A program made the translations under genes and the position numbers. The notes beneath the pieces were generated by a model. That model was not told where the DNA came from and searched no databases. It worked only from the letters and a program-made list of their open reading frames with translations. 64,000 nucleotides of DNA. Source: Candidatus Poribacteria bacterium WGA-3G (GTDB taxonomy: Bacteria > Poribacteria > WGA-4E > WGA-3G). The stretch is from NCBI GenBank assembly GCA_000406005.1, contig ASZN01000005.1, positions 104,167 through 168,166 of the forward strand. The letters run 5' to 3'. Below are positions 27,199 to 35,607 of this stretch, one piece after another. Position 1 is the stretch's first letter. Each line of letters opens with the position of its first letter.

Positions 27199-27948
27199 AT
27201 GACTAAAAATATACAGATGACTTTTTGCCAATATGTTCTCTTAACGCTTGCGGTTGCTTTAACCTTTGTTTTCGTGGGAAGTACAGACGCACAAAAAGTG
27301 TTCGTACGAACAGGATTTGAGGAATTCACCACCGGTAATCCACCCAAAGATTGGGAAGCAATTGGTGGCGACTTTGAAGTTTCTGGCGATACCGTCAAAA
27401 CCGATAAAAAAGCGCTCGCTATCTTAGGGGGTGCGGATGGAGACGGACTCGGTATCCCTATAGAGACCGAAAACCCGATTATTTCGGTCGAATTCTATGT
27501 GTATATTGAAGGCGGCGGCAGGTCTTTCAATCTCAAAGTCGCCACCGCTGACGGTTTTGGCGAAAACAATGGTTGCACCTACATCAATTGGGATGCCGGT
27601 GTTGTCCGGCTTTACGACGGTGCCGCATGGCAACTCATTGGTGATTTTGAAACCGATACATGGAAATACGTCTACATTGTTGCTGATGTAGAAAAAAGTG
27701 AATTTGATTTTTACGTAGGCGACGGCAGGGACGATGCGTTGGGTGCCAAGCCAGAAAAAGGACTCCCCTTTCGGAATCCGGCACTCGGTCCCGTTGCCAA
27801 GTGGGTCGCTTTCTATGTATGGGGGATAGTTGTTCCTGGTTACATTGATGATTTATTGGTCTATGAAGGCGAAGAGGCACTTGACCTCGCTGTTGACCCG
27901 ACCGGAAAACTCACCACCTTCTGGGGACATATTAAGCAAGGGTTGTAG
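27199..27948 (+). CDS. Secreted jelly-roll-like protein with K-L-T-T-x-W tail
   Basis: A 249-residue protein from ATG 27199 behind GAGGAA; longer in-frame starts would overlap the upstream gene. It has a signal peptide (about 1-31, ending STDAQ), then a beta-rich domain beginning VFVRTGFEEFTTGNPPKDW, suggestive of a LamG/CBM-like sandwich. The C-terminus reads LAVDPTGKLTTFWGHIK, nearly the same pattern as the LamG protein at 16608-17432. It is probably exported; its ligand is unknown. Confidence 0.78.
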   Translation: MTKNIQMTFCQYVLLTLAVALTFVFVGSTDAQKVFVRTGFEEFTTGNPPKDWEAIGGDFEVSGDTVKTDKKALAILGGADGDGLGIPIETENPIISVEFYVYIEGGGRSFNLKVATADGFGENNGCTYINWDAGVVRLYDGAAWQLIGDFETDTWKYVYIVADVEKSEFDFYVGDGRDDALGAKPEKGLPFRNPALGPVAKWVAFYVWGIVVPGYIDDLLVYEGEEALDLAVDPTGKLTTFWGHIKQGL

Positions 27949-27976
27949 AAACGCTTTGTAAATTTGGAGATGGGAG

Positions 27977-28795
27977 ATGAAAAATAGTGAACCGATTTGC
28001 CTCACGCCAGCACAACGTTTACACTTTGACATCTACGGTTTCGTCCTATTAGAGAACGTCCTAAGCGACGATGAAGTTGAGCGGATGAAGGGCGCGCTCT
28101 ACAGAATCAAAGCAGACGAGAATCTGGACACCAAACGCGTCTATGCTCGCGGGAGAAGCGAGCACCATGTCCTTTTCGGCAATCTTGTTGAATATGACCC
28201 CGCGTTATTGGAATACGCCGCACATCCAAAACTCGTACCGCTCGTTGAAGAAGTCGTCGGGGGTGCAGTACGTCTTGAGGAAACCGAAGCGATTATTAAC
28301 AGACGGAACCCAGAGACAGAATTGGACGAACTCCACAAACGCCGCTATAACCCAACCGGTTTCCATCGCGGGACGCAACACGGGTGGGGCACCTACATCG
28401 AACAGAACAAGTACCACTGCATCTTCGTCAAGACGCTCGCCTATCTCACCGATGTCGGTCCCGACGATGGCGGCACATGTGTCATACCGGGAAGCCATCG
28501 CCTGACGTGGAATCAGAGCGAAATGATTGAAGCAGCACTCTCAGATGACAAACTCATCTACCAAGTCGAGGCATCTGCAGGCTCCGTGCTGCTTTTTGCT
28601 GAGGCGTTGATCCACAGTACGACTGCCATCCGTAGCGACAAAGAGCGGGTTATTCTCATCTCCGGTTATACACCCCCGATGGTGCGCGAATGGCCCGGCA
28701 ATGAGGTGAGTCCTGAATTTATTGAGACATTACCAGAAGACATCCGTCCGCTCATCTCAGGAAGCGATAGTTGGCACTGGAAACGGCGGTATTAA
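27977..28795 (+). CDS. PhyH-family protein with HxG instead of HxD (PhyH 2)
   Basis: A 272-residue PhyH-like protein. The first iron motif reads FHRGT (His130-Arg-Gly132), so the usual Asp ligand is replaced by Gly. The distal His213 (ALIHST), Arg224, and the VIPGSHR loop are conserved. In Fe/2OG halogenases the same position is Ala or Gly, which frees a site for halide. This protein may therefore be a halogenase, use another acid, or be inactive. GGAGATGGGAG precedes the start. Confidence 0.8.
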   Translation: MKNSEPICLTPAQRLHFDIYGFVLLENVLSDDEVERMKGALYRIKADENLDTKRVYARGRSEHHVLFGNLVEYDPALLEYAAHPKLVPLVEEVVGGAVRLEETEAIINRRNPETELDELHKRRYNPTGFHRGTQHGWGTYIEQNKYHCIFVKTLAYLTDVGPDDGGTCVIPGSHRLTWNQSEMIEAALSDDKLIYQVEASAGSVLLFAEALIHSTTAIRSDKERVILISGYTPPMVREWPGNEVSPEFIETLPEDIRPLISGSDSWHWKRRY

Positions 28796-28910
28796 ATCTC
28801 CGGTGTATGCGCAGTCGGTAATCTTGATTTCCTCAGGCTCAGTAGGTGCGGTTTTACGGGGACTTGCCATAAGCGATCTGTATTCCTAATCGCACCTATA
28901 TGCCTACTTA

Positions 28911-29022
28911 TACCATTTCTGTTAATAAATCTCTCTTTACGTAGAACAAACTGTTAGTTTGTTGCGCAGTGTTACACATTTTACGAAAACCGATAATGTG
29001 ATAACATCGTTTAGAAATGGTA
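28911..29022. repeat. Possible 112-bp MITE-like element
   Basis: The ends TACCATTTCT (28911-28920) and AGAAATGGTA (29013-29022) are perfect 10-bp inverted repeats around AT-rich DNA. An internal palindrome ACAAACT-gtt-AGTTTGT lies inside. No clear target duplication is seen. The unit sits just upstream of the AAA ATPase gene and may carry part of its promoter. Confidence 0.4.
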
Positions 29023-29069
29023 TTATTTTCAGAATTCACTATGATGTCCCGCGTCTTGCAGGAGGAAAA

Positions 29070-30689
29070 ATGAGAAGTTTTGGTACCTACGGACATGTGC
29101 GTCCTGAGCAGCATTATATCGTTCCGCGGACTACGGAGGTCGCTGATTTCATCAACCGGGTCAAAGCAGGCAGATACATTGTGCTGTTCGCACCACGTCA
29201 GACCGGAAAAACGACCTTTTTCCGATTAGCACTTAATACGCTCACGGCTGAGGACCCCGCCTATTTTCCTATCCTGTTGGATTTCCAAACAATGCGCAAC
29301 GCTTCATCTACAACCTTTTATGAGCAACTCACCCACATGATTCAACGGCAAATTGTGTCTGTTTTTGAAAAACGCAGGGGTACACCTTCTGAGGTGCTCA
29401 CCCAATTTCTGGAGAAAACAACGTTAACCGACCATTTTTCGATGATAAATTTTTTTCAGGATCTTGAAAACTTGCTGAATAGCGATTCTCAGACGCATGC
29501 ACGAACCATCAAGCGGGTTATACTCCTCATCGACGAGTTTGACGGTATTCCGCAAACTGTCCTAAGCGATTTTCTATATTCACTCCGCCAGATTTATCTT
29601 TCTCAGGAGATGCAATGTCCCTACAGTGTTGGTATCGTCGGTGTCAAGAGCATCTCACAACTCGACTACGACCGGTCCGTCTCTCCGTTCAATATCCAAG
29701 ATGAATTCAAATTGCCGAACTTTACACCTGAACAGATACAAGAACTTCTTCAACAATATACAGAGGAAGTCGGGCAAGCTTTCGTCCCAGAGGTCATTGA
29801 ATCTATTTACAAACAGACTGCCGGACAGCCGTTCTTAGTAAATCGCCTTGCCCAGATACTCACCCAAGAGTTGGACATTCCTAAAACTGAAACTTTTACG
29901 AGCGATCATTTTTCAAAGGCACACGCGCAACTCCTTGAAGAAGATAATACCAATCTTACACATCTGATTACCAATATTCGCAGAGATCGCCGATTTGAGA
30001 CGCTGCTCATGAGGATCACAGCCGCTGAAGAGAGTGTGAACTTTAACCTCCGAGATGAACTTATCAGCACCCTCTTTACGTACGGCGTGATTGCTAAAGG
30101 GGCTGACGGTCTATGCGAAATTCTGAACCCGATTTATCTCTATTGCATTCTACAGACATTCAAACCGCTGATAAATGGGTTAGAGCACCAATACCTCCCG
30201 GAAGACACTGACGCGGGATTCAGCGATTACCTCACACCGGCTGGACACATTGACCTCGTATCACTCCTTGATAATTTCCGGGACTTCATCGGGCGTGCAG
30301 GTTTCCAGATTCTGCAGGTACCAGATACGCCACGAGAGTCCGTGGGCAGACACCTCCTGCTTGCCTATCTTGATCAGTTTGTTAAGCTCGTCGGCGGTGT
30401 GATGCACATTGAGGTGCAAACCGGGCGCGGGCGGATGGACCTTATTATTACCCACAATCAGCGAAAATATATTGTCGAAACGAAAGTTTGGAGAGGTGCC
30501 AGCCGCTATCAAGCAGGTAAAAAGCAACTCGCCGCGTATCTTAAATTGGAGGGTGTGAGAGAAGGATATTATGTCGTATTTGATCATCGGGTAGAGCCAG
30601 AGCCGCGCCTGGAGACCGAAACAGTTGAGGGTGTGAAAATTCGGAGTTACGTGATCCCTGTGATACAAGAACTTCCTTCAACCCGTTAG
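29070..30689 (+). CDS. AAA-like ATPase with C-terminal PD-(D/E)XK nuclease domain
   Basis: About 539 residues from ATG 29070 behind a perfect AGGAGG site. Walker A is APRQTGKTT (41-49) and Walker B is ILLIDEFD (about 150). A winged-helix-like middle follows. A C-terminal PD-(D/E)XK core carries Asp457 (RMDLI), Glu470 and Lys472 (VETKVW). This belongs to the AAA-ATPase-like/PDDEXK families common in uncultivated bacteria and thought to be mobile or defence-related. A fragment of a relative lies at 3530-3652. Confidence 0.85.
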   Translation: MRSFGTYGHVRPEQHYIVPRTTEVADFINRVKAGRYIVLFAPRQTGKTTFFRLALNTLTAEDPAYFPILLDFQTMRNASSTTFYEQLTHMIQRQIVSVFEKRRGTPSEVLTQFLEKTTLTDHFSMINFFQDLENLLNSDSQTHARTIKRVILLIDEFDGIPQTVLSDFLYSLRQIYLSQEMQCPYSVGIVGVKSISQLDYDRSVSPFNIQDEFKLPNFTPEQIQELLQQYTEEVGQAFVPEVIESIYKQTAGQPFLVNRLAQILTQELDIPKTETFTSDHFSKAHAQLLEEDNTNLTHLITNIRRDRRFETLLMRITAAEESVNFNLRDELISTLFTYGVIAKGADGLCEILNPIYLYCILQTFKPLINGLEHQYLPEDTDAGFSDYLTPAGHIDLVSLLDNFRDFIGRAGFQILQVPDTPRESVGRHLLLAYLDQFVKLVGGVMHIEVQTGRGRMDLIITHNQRKYIVETKVWRGASRYQAGKKQLAAYLKLEGVREGYYVVFDHRVEPEPRLETETVEGVKIRSYVIPVIQELPSTR

Positions 30690-30702
30690 CAACAAACGCG
30701 GG

Positions 30703-30832
30703 TTTCGTGCTGCTTTTTACTTTCGCGTTGATCCACAGCACAACTGCTTTCTGCTAAAAGTTCTGGATTTCGTGCTGCTTTTTACTTTCGCGTTGATCCA
30801 CAGCACAACTGCTTTCTGCTAAAAGTTCTGGA
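30703..30832. repeat. Perfect 65-bp tandem duplication derived from a PhyH gene
   Basis: Copies 30703-30767 and 30768-30832 are identical. The unit contains CGTGCTGCTTTTTACTTTCG and GCGTTGATCCACAGCACAAC, closely resembling 28581-28625 inside the PhyH 2 gene (residues SVLLFAEALIHSTTA). It is a short captured gene piece that was then duplicated. The second copy overlaps the end of the restriction-enzyme-like gene by 14 bp. Confidence 0.85.
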
Positions 30833-31445
30833 TATGGAATGTTCGCATGGATCTGCATACGGATATTTTCTGACCATAGTTATCGGTCCGGGTCCTATTG
30901 TAAGGAAACACTGGAGTGCCTTGACGGACAAGCTCCCAATACCCTATATCTCTATGGGTCGCCCATCTCATAAAACAAATTCCTGCCCTATCTGATACTA
31001 AATCAAGTGTCCTGCCAAATTTGTCCCCTAAAATTATTGTAAATATATACAAATCCTTCGGTTGCCTATGATACTGATCTATAGGCACGAGTGCCCAAGC
31101 ATTCTGTTCTATCTGTGACTCCCTTCGTATTTGGGATTCCCATGTGCGATATACATGGAAAGACTTTACATCTCCTAAAATATGCCTATCTAAGTCCTCA
31201 ATTCTGAAATCAAATTTATCGGGACCTCCGGTATCCGTGCCTTGAATTACTGATAATCCTAAGACTTCTTGGAGATACCTAAAAACGACTCGCTCAGCAA
31301 CCTTGCCAACATAAATGTGAAACTGCCTTTTATCAAGGCTTCCGGGTGTATTGTCATACCCCATACGGTTATATGTCCTATGGACCGTCTCACTAGCGAA
31401 CTGCAACGCTATATCAGAATCTTCGGATGTTATCTCAAACCACAT
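30819..31445 (-). CDS. Putative type II restriction endonuclease
   Basis: A 208-residue protein starting five bases after the stop of a DNA methyltransferase on the same strand. A PD-(D/E)XK-like core is visible: helix Glu51, then PDKFDF with Asp76 and Asp79, then GDVKSF with Asp92 and Lys94. I do not recognise the subfamily or target site. Its tandem position with the methyltransferase is the main argument. Its C-terminal codons run into the 65-bp tandem repeat, so the original end may have been altered. Confidence 0.65.
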   Translation of the reverse strand: MWFEITSEDSDIALQFASETVHRTYNRMGYDNTPGSLDKRQFHIYVGKVAERVVFRYLQEVLGLSVIQGTDTGGPDKFDFRIEDLDRHILGDVKSFHVYRTWESQIRRESQIEQNAWALVPIDQYHRQPKDLYIFTIILGDKFGRTLDLVSDRAGICFMRWATHRDIGYWELVRQGTPVFPYNRTRTDNYGQKISVCRSMRTFHIQNF

Positions 31446-31449
31446 AGAG

Positions 31450-32310
31450 TTAAATCCTCTGAAAAGTTAGACAATAGTGATGGAAGTTATTGGTTGCGTA
31501 AGTTGTTGGATACCCATAGATGCCTAATTTCCCCTGCTCCTTACACCAAATCCTTTCTCCTTTCATCTTCCAAAGTCCTGTTTCAACTAATAAGAGACCC
31601 AGTTGCCACGCAATCGGCACCAATAGCCCTTCATAATTGAGATTTTGTATAATGATTGTAAGATACCGTTTTGGCTTCAATACCCTATAGACATCCGTAA
31701 ACAGAGAAACTAACTGCTGTAGATACTCCTCTACTTTCTCTATATTTCCAATGTCATCAGGACTGTTACTGTATACAAAAGATTCCCCGCGCTCTTGTCT
31801 CTTTTTATGACGCGTATCCTTATTTCCACCTCTACTTTTATGGAGTGTATTCCAATAGGGTGGCGATGTAAAAATATAATGAAATGATTCGGGTGGTAAC
31901 CGTTCTGTATCTTTAATAACTTCCAGAACGTTCCCAACAAATATTGGATGTGAGGTACGGGTCGCAGCAAACTCAGCAAAATGAAGGTTGAGTTCAATCC
32001 CCGCAGAACACCTTCCCATCGCCTCTGCAACTTCCATTGTGGTGCCTGATCCCAAAAACGGATCAAGCACAGATTCACCCTCTTTTGTAAAAAAGTGAAG
32101 GTGATCTTCTACCAATTCAGCAGGAAATGTTGCGGGATGTAAAGATATTCTCTCTCTATCACACCCTTTACGGCTAAGTGTAAACCATGACTTTGAAAAC
32201 TTGATCCATTCTTTAGCTGTTAAGTTATTCAGAGTTTTCTTATTCGATTTTTTACTCGGATTAGATGTCTCTGCTGCTTCTTGAAATAAATCCATCCGCA
32301 TTTGTACCAT
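31450..32310 (-). CDS. DNA methyltransferase, probably N4-cytosine type
   Basis: A 286-residue amino-methyltransferase. The AdoMet motif I region is DPFLGSGTT (83-91), followed by the catalytic motif IV TSPPYW (148-153), the SPPY form typical of N4-cytosine enzymes. ATG 32310 follows AAGGAGG. It should protect the host site of the adjacent nuclease. This stretch reads more AT-rich than the surrounding metabolic genes, consistent with acquisition by transfer. Confidence 0.85.
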   Translation of the reverse strand: MVQMRMDLFQEAAETSNPSKKSNKKTLNNLTAKEWIKFSKSWFTLSRKGCDRERISLHPATFPAELVEDHLHFFTKEGESVLDPFLGSGTTMEVAEAMGRCSAGIELNLHFAEFAATRTSHPIFVGNVLEVIKDTERLPPESFHYIFTSPPYWNTLHKSRGGNKDTRHKKRQERGESFVYSNSPDDIGNIEKVEEYLQQLVSLFTDVYRVLKPKRYLTIIIQNLNYEGLLVPIAWQLGLLLVETGLWKMKGERIWCKEQGKLGIYGYPTTYATNNFHHYCLTFQRI

Positions 32311-32346
32311 GCCAATCCTCCTTGTTTAGCAATATCATACGCTCAC

Positions 32347-32625
32347 TCACAAACTTTGAACGTTCTCGCTCCGATTTTCACGATAATATCTCCTTTTCAA
32401 GCGTGCAGCTTGTAAGAGGTGATAGTAGCGCGGACTATGCATTACGTTCGGACGAAGGATCGGATAAAGCACACGTCGAGGACGCGCACGCCTCCACAAA
32501 TCTACACAACGCCTGTAATCGTGCAATTGAAACAGTCTACCGACAGCCTTCGGTGCAATAATCACACCAAGGCCAGGAATACACATCCGGTGATTTGGAC
32601 TGATGAAAGCTTTTGAATCATCCAT
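32347..32625 (-). CDS. Small basic hypothetical protein upstream of methyltransferase
   Basis: A 92-residue, Arg-rich open frame 36 bp upstream of the methyltransferase and in the same direction (MDDSKAFISPNHRM..., with WRRARPRRVLYP in the middle). A weak AGGA lies upstream. I recognise no family. It could be a leader or regulatory peptide of the restriction-modification operon, or a chance frame. Confidence 0.35.
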   Translation of the reverse strand: MDDSKAFISPNHRMCIPGLGVIIAPKAVGRLFQLHDYRRCVDLWRRARPRRVLYPILRPNVMHSPRYYHLLQAARLKRRYYRENRSENVQSL

Positions 32626-32672
32626 TATGCAACTTTCCTTTTAGCAGACAGTCTTTTATACTTTCAAAGCGG

Positions 32673-32948
32673 TTAACCTTTACCACACACATTTTGAAAC
32701 ACCCTAATATGCTCGATTGCCATCCGCCGGAATCGGGCATCACATTTTTTACGAAATCGCCGGAGTGCCTCGTCAGCAAGGTTTTCGAGATCCATCGGTG
32801 AAATCGATTCGACAGTTAAATCCTGATCGTTGACGGCTATCTGATAAATCTTCTGTGCAAAAATCTGACTCTTCGATGGTTTGTGTCCTAAATCGTAAAA
32901 CACACTAAATGACCTCAATTTATCCAAAAATGATATATTATTATACAA
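32673..32948 (-). CDS. Small hypothetical protein, first gene of the RM cluster
   Basis: A 91-residue open frame beginning with a TTG codon, so the true start is uncertain. It is charged and helical, with EALRRFRKKCDARFRRMAIEH. It lies directly downstream of AT-rich DNA with three TAAATAGC repeats. No family is recognised. Its position suggests a regulator or accessory of the restriction-modification unit, but this is only inference. Confidence 0.4.
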   Translation of the reverse strand: MYNNISFLDKLRSFSVFYDLGHKPSKSQIFAQKIYQIAVNDQDLTVESISPMDLENLADEALRRFRKKCDARFRRMAIEHIRVFQNVCGKG

Positions 32949-32958
32949 TTTTTGACAT

Positions 32959-33009
32959 TAAATAGCAATAAATTAACCAAAAAATGCCGGTAAATAGCAC
33001 ATAAATAGC
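32959..33009. promoter_or_regulatory. AT-rich operator-like region with three TAAATAGC repeats
   Basis: TAAATAGC occurs at 32959-32966, 32991-32998 and 33002-33009, all in one orientation and embedded in AT-rich DNA upstream of the minus-strand small gene. The arrangement resembles iterons or multi-copy operator sites. Confidence 0.45.
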
Positions 33010-33306
33010 GATAAAAATCAGTAAATTCATACTATTTAGCAGTAAATTGGAAGTATTTGTAAGAAATAATCTACAATTGAGGACATACTGAGCCGTTCAG
33101 AGCAGCAATTACGACTCTCTTGGATGGAATTGAGGGATGCGGTCGGTGTGAATAGGGTAATACGTTGATGGCAGCAACAGGCGGAACACCGGTTCCAGAT
33201 GGCAAAACCAGTCCCGTGTTTTGACGGACGCGTTTTAGAGGAAAACGAGTCCGATCTAAGCTAAAAAATGAGGGGAGTTGAGGCACGGAGTCTTGAAGAT
33301 AACCGT
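33010..33306. other. Gap without a recognisable gene
   Basis: Contains a further ATTTAGCAGTAAATT stretch near 33034. A minus-strand segment resembles GC-rich GGTGTTCCGCCTGTTGC repeat debris. I see no convincing coding sequence. Confidence 0.4.
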
Positions 33307-33723
33307 CTATGAAATATCTTCTAACAACGCAGCGAGGAGTTCCGCTGTTCGTGTAGTGGAAGGGACGGGGATAATGCGAAGTGCCTGTCCTAATTTTCGG
33401 TTCCTATCCACCCATTCAAGCCGCTCGCGCGCATCTGTATCGCCAAAGTAGGCAGCATTGAAGTCTTGAACCAAGATCTGTTGCATCTCTAAAGCGAGGG
33501 AGCCGGCTTTAATACCGAAATATCTTTCCAATGCAAGCAGGTGTTTTTGACTCGGTTGTCTCCGACCAGTTTCCCAATGTTTTACTGTTTCAGCATCAAC
33601 ATTCATTTCACTGGCAAGTTCTTCTTGTGTGACTTGTACCACTTTTTCGCGCAAATAGCGCAAGAAATATGGATTAATATCTGGTTGGGTATCTTGCGTG
33701 TTCCCTTGTGCACTGTTTTCCAC
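33307..33723 (-). CDS. XRE-family transcriptional regulator
   Basis: A 138-residue protein with a helix-turn-helix around residues 22-68 (TQEELASEMNVDAETVKHWETGRRQPS), a classical XRE/Cro fold. The C-terminal 70 residues are helical and could dimerise. It lies upstream of the restriction-modification cluster on the same strand, so it might act like a controller protein, or it may be an antitoxin-type repressor whose partner is lost. A 14-bp palindrome GTGGAAATTTCCAC lies 91 bp upstream of its start. Confidence 0.8.
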   Translation of the reverse strand: MENSAQGNTQDTQPDINPYFLRYLREKVVQVTQEELASEMNVDAETVKHWETGRRQPSQKHLLALERYFGIKAGSLALEMQQILVQDFNAAYFGDTDARERLEWVDRNRKLGQALRIIPVPSTTRTAELLAALLEDIS

Positions 33724-33813
33724 GGAGGTCTCCTATCAAATTTGTAATTGCATAGGACTCACGTACCACTTCTTAAAGTCCGCCTGATACGGGGAGTCTA
33801 AGGGGTTTAAAAG

Positions 33814-33827
33814 GTGGAAATTTCCAC
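33814..33827. promoter_or_regulatory. Perfect palindrome GTGGAAATTTCCAC
   Basis: A 14-bp perfect dyad between the XRE gene and the sulfatase gene. It could be the XRE operator. Its flanks (AAG...CTTTTT) also resemble the terminator-like hairpin at 4833. Confidence 0.35.
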
Positions 33828-33913
33828 TTTTTGCATCTAAATGTCCAATATTTTCTTAATTTGCGTAAGTCCTATTTGTTTTCTAATGTTGGTGGAACGT
33901 CTCTTTAGGAGTC

Positions 33914-35425
33914 TCATGCTCCCGAAGTCCGCGGCATCCGCAACGGCTCTTTCCCCATCTCCGCGAACAGCAGCTTCATAACTAACTCTGCCTTCAACGC
34001 CGCATGTTCAGCCGAATTCCAGAGATTATTGATCTCGCCGGGATCCGATTTCAGATCAAACAACTCACCGTATTCTCGATTGTAATAAACCGTCAGTTTA
34101 TACCGATCGTCAACGTAGGTTTTGACGTGTACCGTTGTCGGTTCATGGCGATTTTCGACGATGATGTGATCGCGTGCCTGTTCTGCTTCTCCCGACCAGA
34201 CAGGCATCTGATCTACACCTGTCATGGAACGTGGAATGTCTATACCAGTGGCACTCAGGAACGAAGGTGCTAAATCCACCAGCGTCTGCAACGCCTCCGA
34301 TTGTTTCCCCGCAGGCACAACCCCCGGATACCGCGCGATGAAAGGTACTCGGATGACATCTTCATAATGGAACGCGCCTTTTGCGACAAGTCCATGCTGT
34401 CCGTAAAAGTGTCCGTGATCGGATGTGAACACAACCAAGGTGTTATCTGCGAGTCCCAATTCATCCAGCTTCGCCATGATTTTCCCGATGTACTTATCCA
34501 TCAGGCTTACCATACCGTAGTACACGGCGATGTCCTTAGCGAGTTCATCCCGATCGCGTAGATGTGAGTTGAAACCGTGGACACCCTTCCCGCTTTCACG
34601 CCAAGCAGAAAAGTCAGGTTTTTGCTGCTGTGTTAATTGGAAGTGTGGCGGATTGTTGTCGTGTTCGCCTTCTGTTACAGAAGGCACCGTCAATTCTGCA
34701 GGATCATACATCGTATCCCACGGCTCTGGGACGAGGTATTTCGGGTGCGGATCAAAGAAACTTGCCCACAGAAAGAAATTCTCACCGTTCTGTTGGTAGT
34801 TTTCCATGAGTGCGTTCGTGCGTTCCGCAATCCATGTATCGTAATGGTATTCCTCTGGGATGGGCCACTTTCGGCGTTGACCACGTGCGTTTCCTGTCGG
34901 CGGCGCGAAATAGTCTCGCCAATTCGTGCAACCGTTCTCTTCCATCCAGATAGCGTAGTGTTGTCCGACGTGTGCTTCGTCGGCGTGGTTGCGTGCCAAC
35001 TCGACATGTTCAAACCCGTAAAACGGTTCGTTGAAACTCCGCCAAAAATCTAAATCTTGGAGGATCGGATAGGATTCGAGAGACGGAAATTCCTCAGTGC
35101 CGTGCAGGGGTTGGAAATGTGCTTTTCCGACAAGTGCCGTCCGATAGCCTGCATCTGTGAAGTCTTCACCGACGGTATGTTCATTTTCAGAGAGTTTTGT
35201 GCCGAGGGACCAAGCACCGTGTTGGCTCGGATACTTTCCAGTGATAATAGATGCGCGTGTCGGTGTACAGGTCGGGTTCGGGCAATAGGCTCTATTGAAG
35301 AGTGTCCCTTGCTGTGCCAATGTGTCTAAGTGAGGAGTCTGGATTTCTGGATTGAGACATCCCAAAGTGTTCCAATGCTGCTGATCGCTGGTGATAAGTA
35401 AGATATTAGGTCTGGTTTCTGCCAT
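33914..35425 (-). CDS. Sulfatase, formylglycine type (1)
   Basis: About 503 residues from ATG 35425 behind AGAAAGGAAAAC; an in-frame extension to 35566 lacks family similarity. The sulfatase signature Cys53-T-P-T-Arg57 lies in NPTCTPTRASIITG, so it would need conversion of Cys53 to formylglycine. Metal residues include Asp-Gln in ITSDQQ and FTSDHGHFYG. No signal peptide is visible, which suggests a cytoplasmic enzyme acting on imported sulfate esters. No formylglycine-generating enzyme is in the window. Confidence 0.88.
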   Translation of the reverse strand: MAETRPNILLITSDQQHWNTLGCLNPEIQTPHLDTLAQQGTLFNRAYCPNPTCTPTRASIITGKYPSQHGAWSLGTKLSENEHTVGEDFTDAGYRTALVGKAHFQPLHGTEEFPSLESYPILQDLDFWRSFNEPFYGFEHVELARNHADEAHVGQHYAIWMEENGCTNWRDYFAPPTGNARGQRRKWPIPEEYHYDTWIAERTNALMENYQQNGENFFLWASFFDPHPKYLVPEPWDTMYDPAELTVPSVTEGEHDNNPPHFQLTQQQKPDFSAWRESGKGVHGFNSHLRDRDELAKDIAVYYGMVSLMDKYIGKIMAKLDELGLADNTLVVFTSDHGHFYGQHGLVAKGAFHYEDVIRVPFIARYPGVVPAGKQSEALQTLVDLAPSFLSATGIDIPRSMTGVDQMPVWSGEAEQARDHIIVENRHEPTTVHVKTYVDDRYKLTVYYNREYGELFDLKSDPGEINNLWNSAEHAALKAELVMKLLFAEMGKEPLRMPRTSGA

Positions 35426-35506
35426 AATGTTTTCCTTTCTGTTGTATGTGTTGATAGAATCAGCATAGCACTTTATACAGAATAATTCAAGAAGAATGCT
35501 GTAGGA

Positions 35507-35521
35507 GGGGTTTGTAACCCC
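35507..35521. repeat. GGGGTT-tgt-AACCCC hairpin repeat
   Basis: A perfect 6-bp stem preceded by CTGTAGGA. It belongs to the same family of short palindromes as 1597-1688 and 5165-5183, here in the divergent intergenic region between a sulfatase and the FRG gene. Confidence 0.6.
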
Positions 35522-35544
35522 GATTTTGAAACGAATTAAATTCG

Positions 35545-35573
35545 GTGGACATCCATCACAAAACATGTTATTC
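35545..35573 (+). promoter_or_regulatory. Putative promoter of the FRG-TPR locus
   Basis: TGGACA, 17 bp, TATTCT with TGT before the -10, 35 bp upstream of the FRG gene start. Confidence 0.45.
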
Positions 35574-35607
35574 TTTTAGACAGCATCGCAATTGTAAAGG
35601 AAAGTGA

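Noticed and set aside
33071..33286. 71-residue minus-strand open frame
   Set aside because: Composition looks like translated repeat debris (GTGVPPVAA), with no ribosome site or neighbour context.
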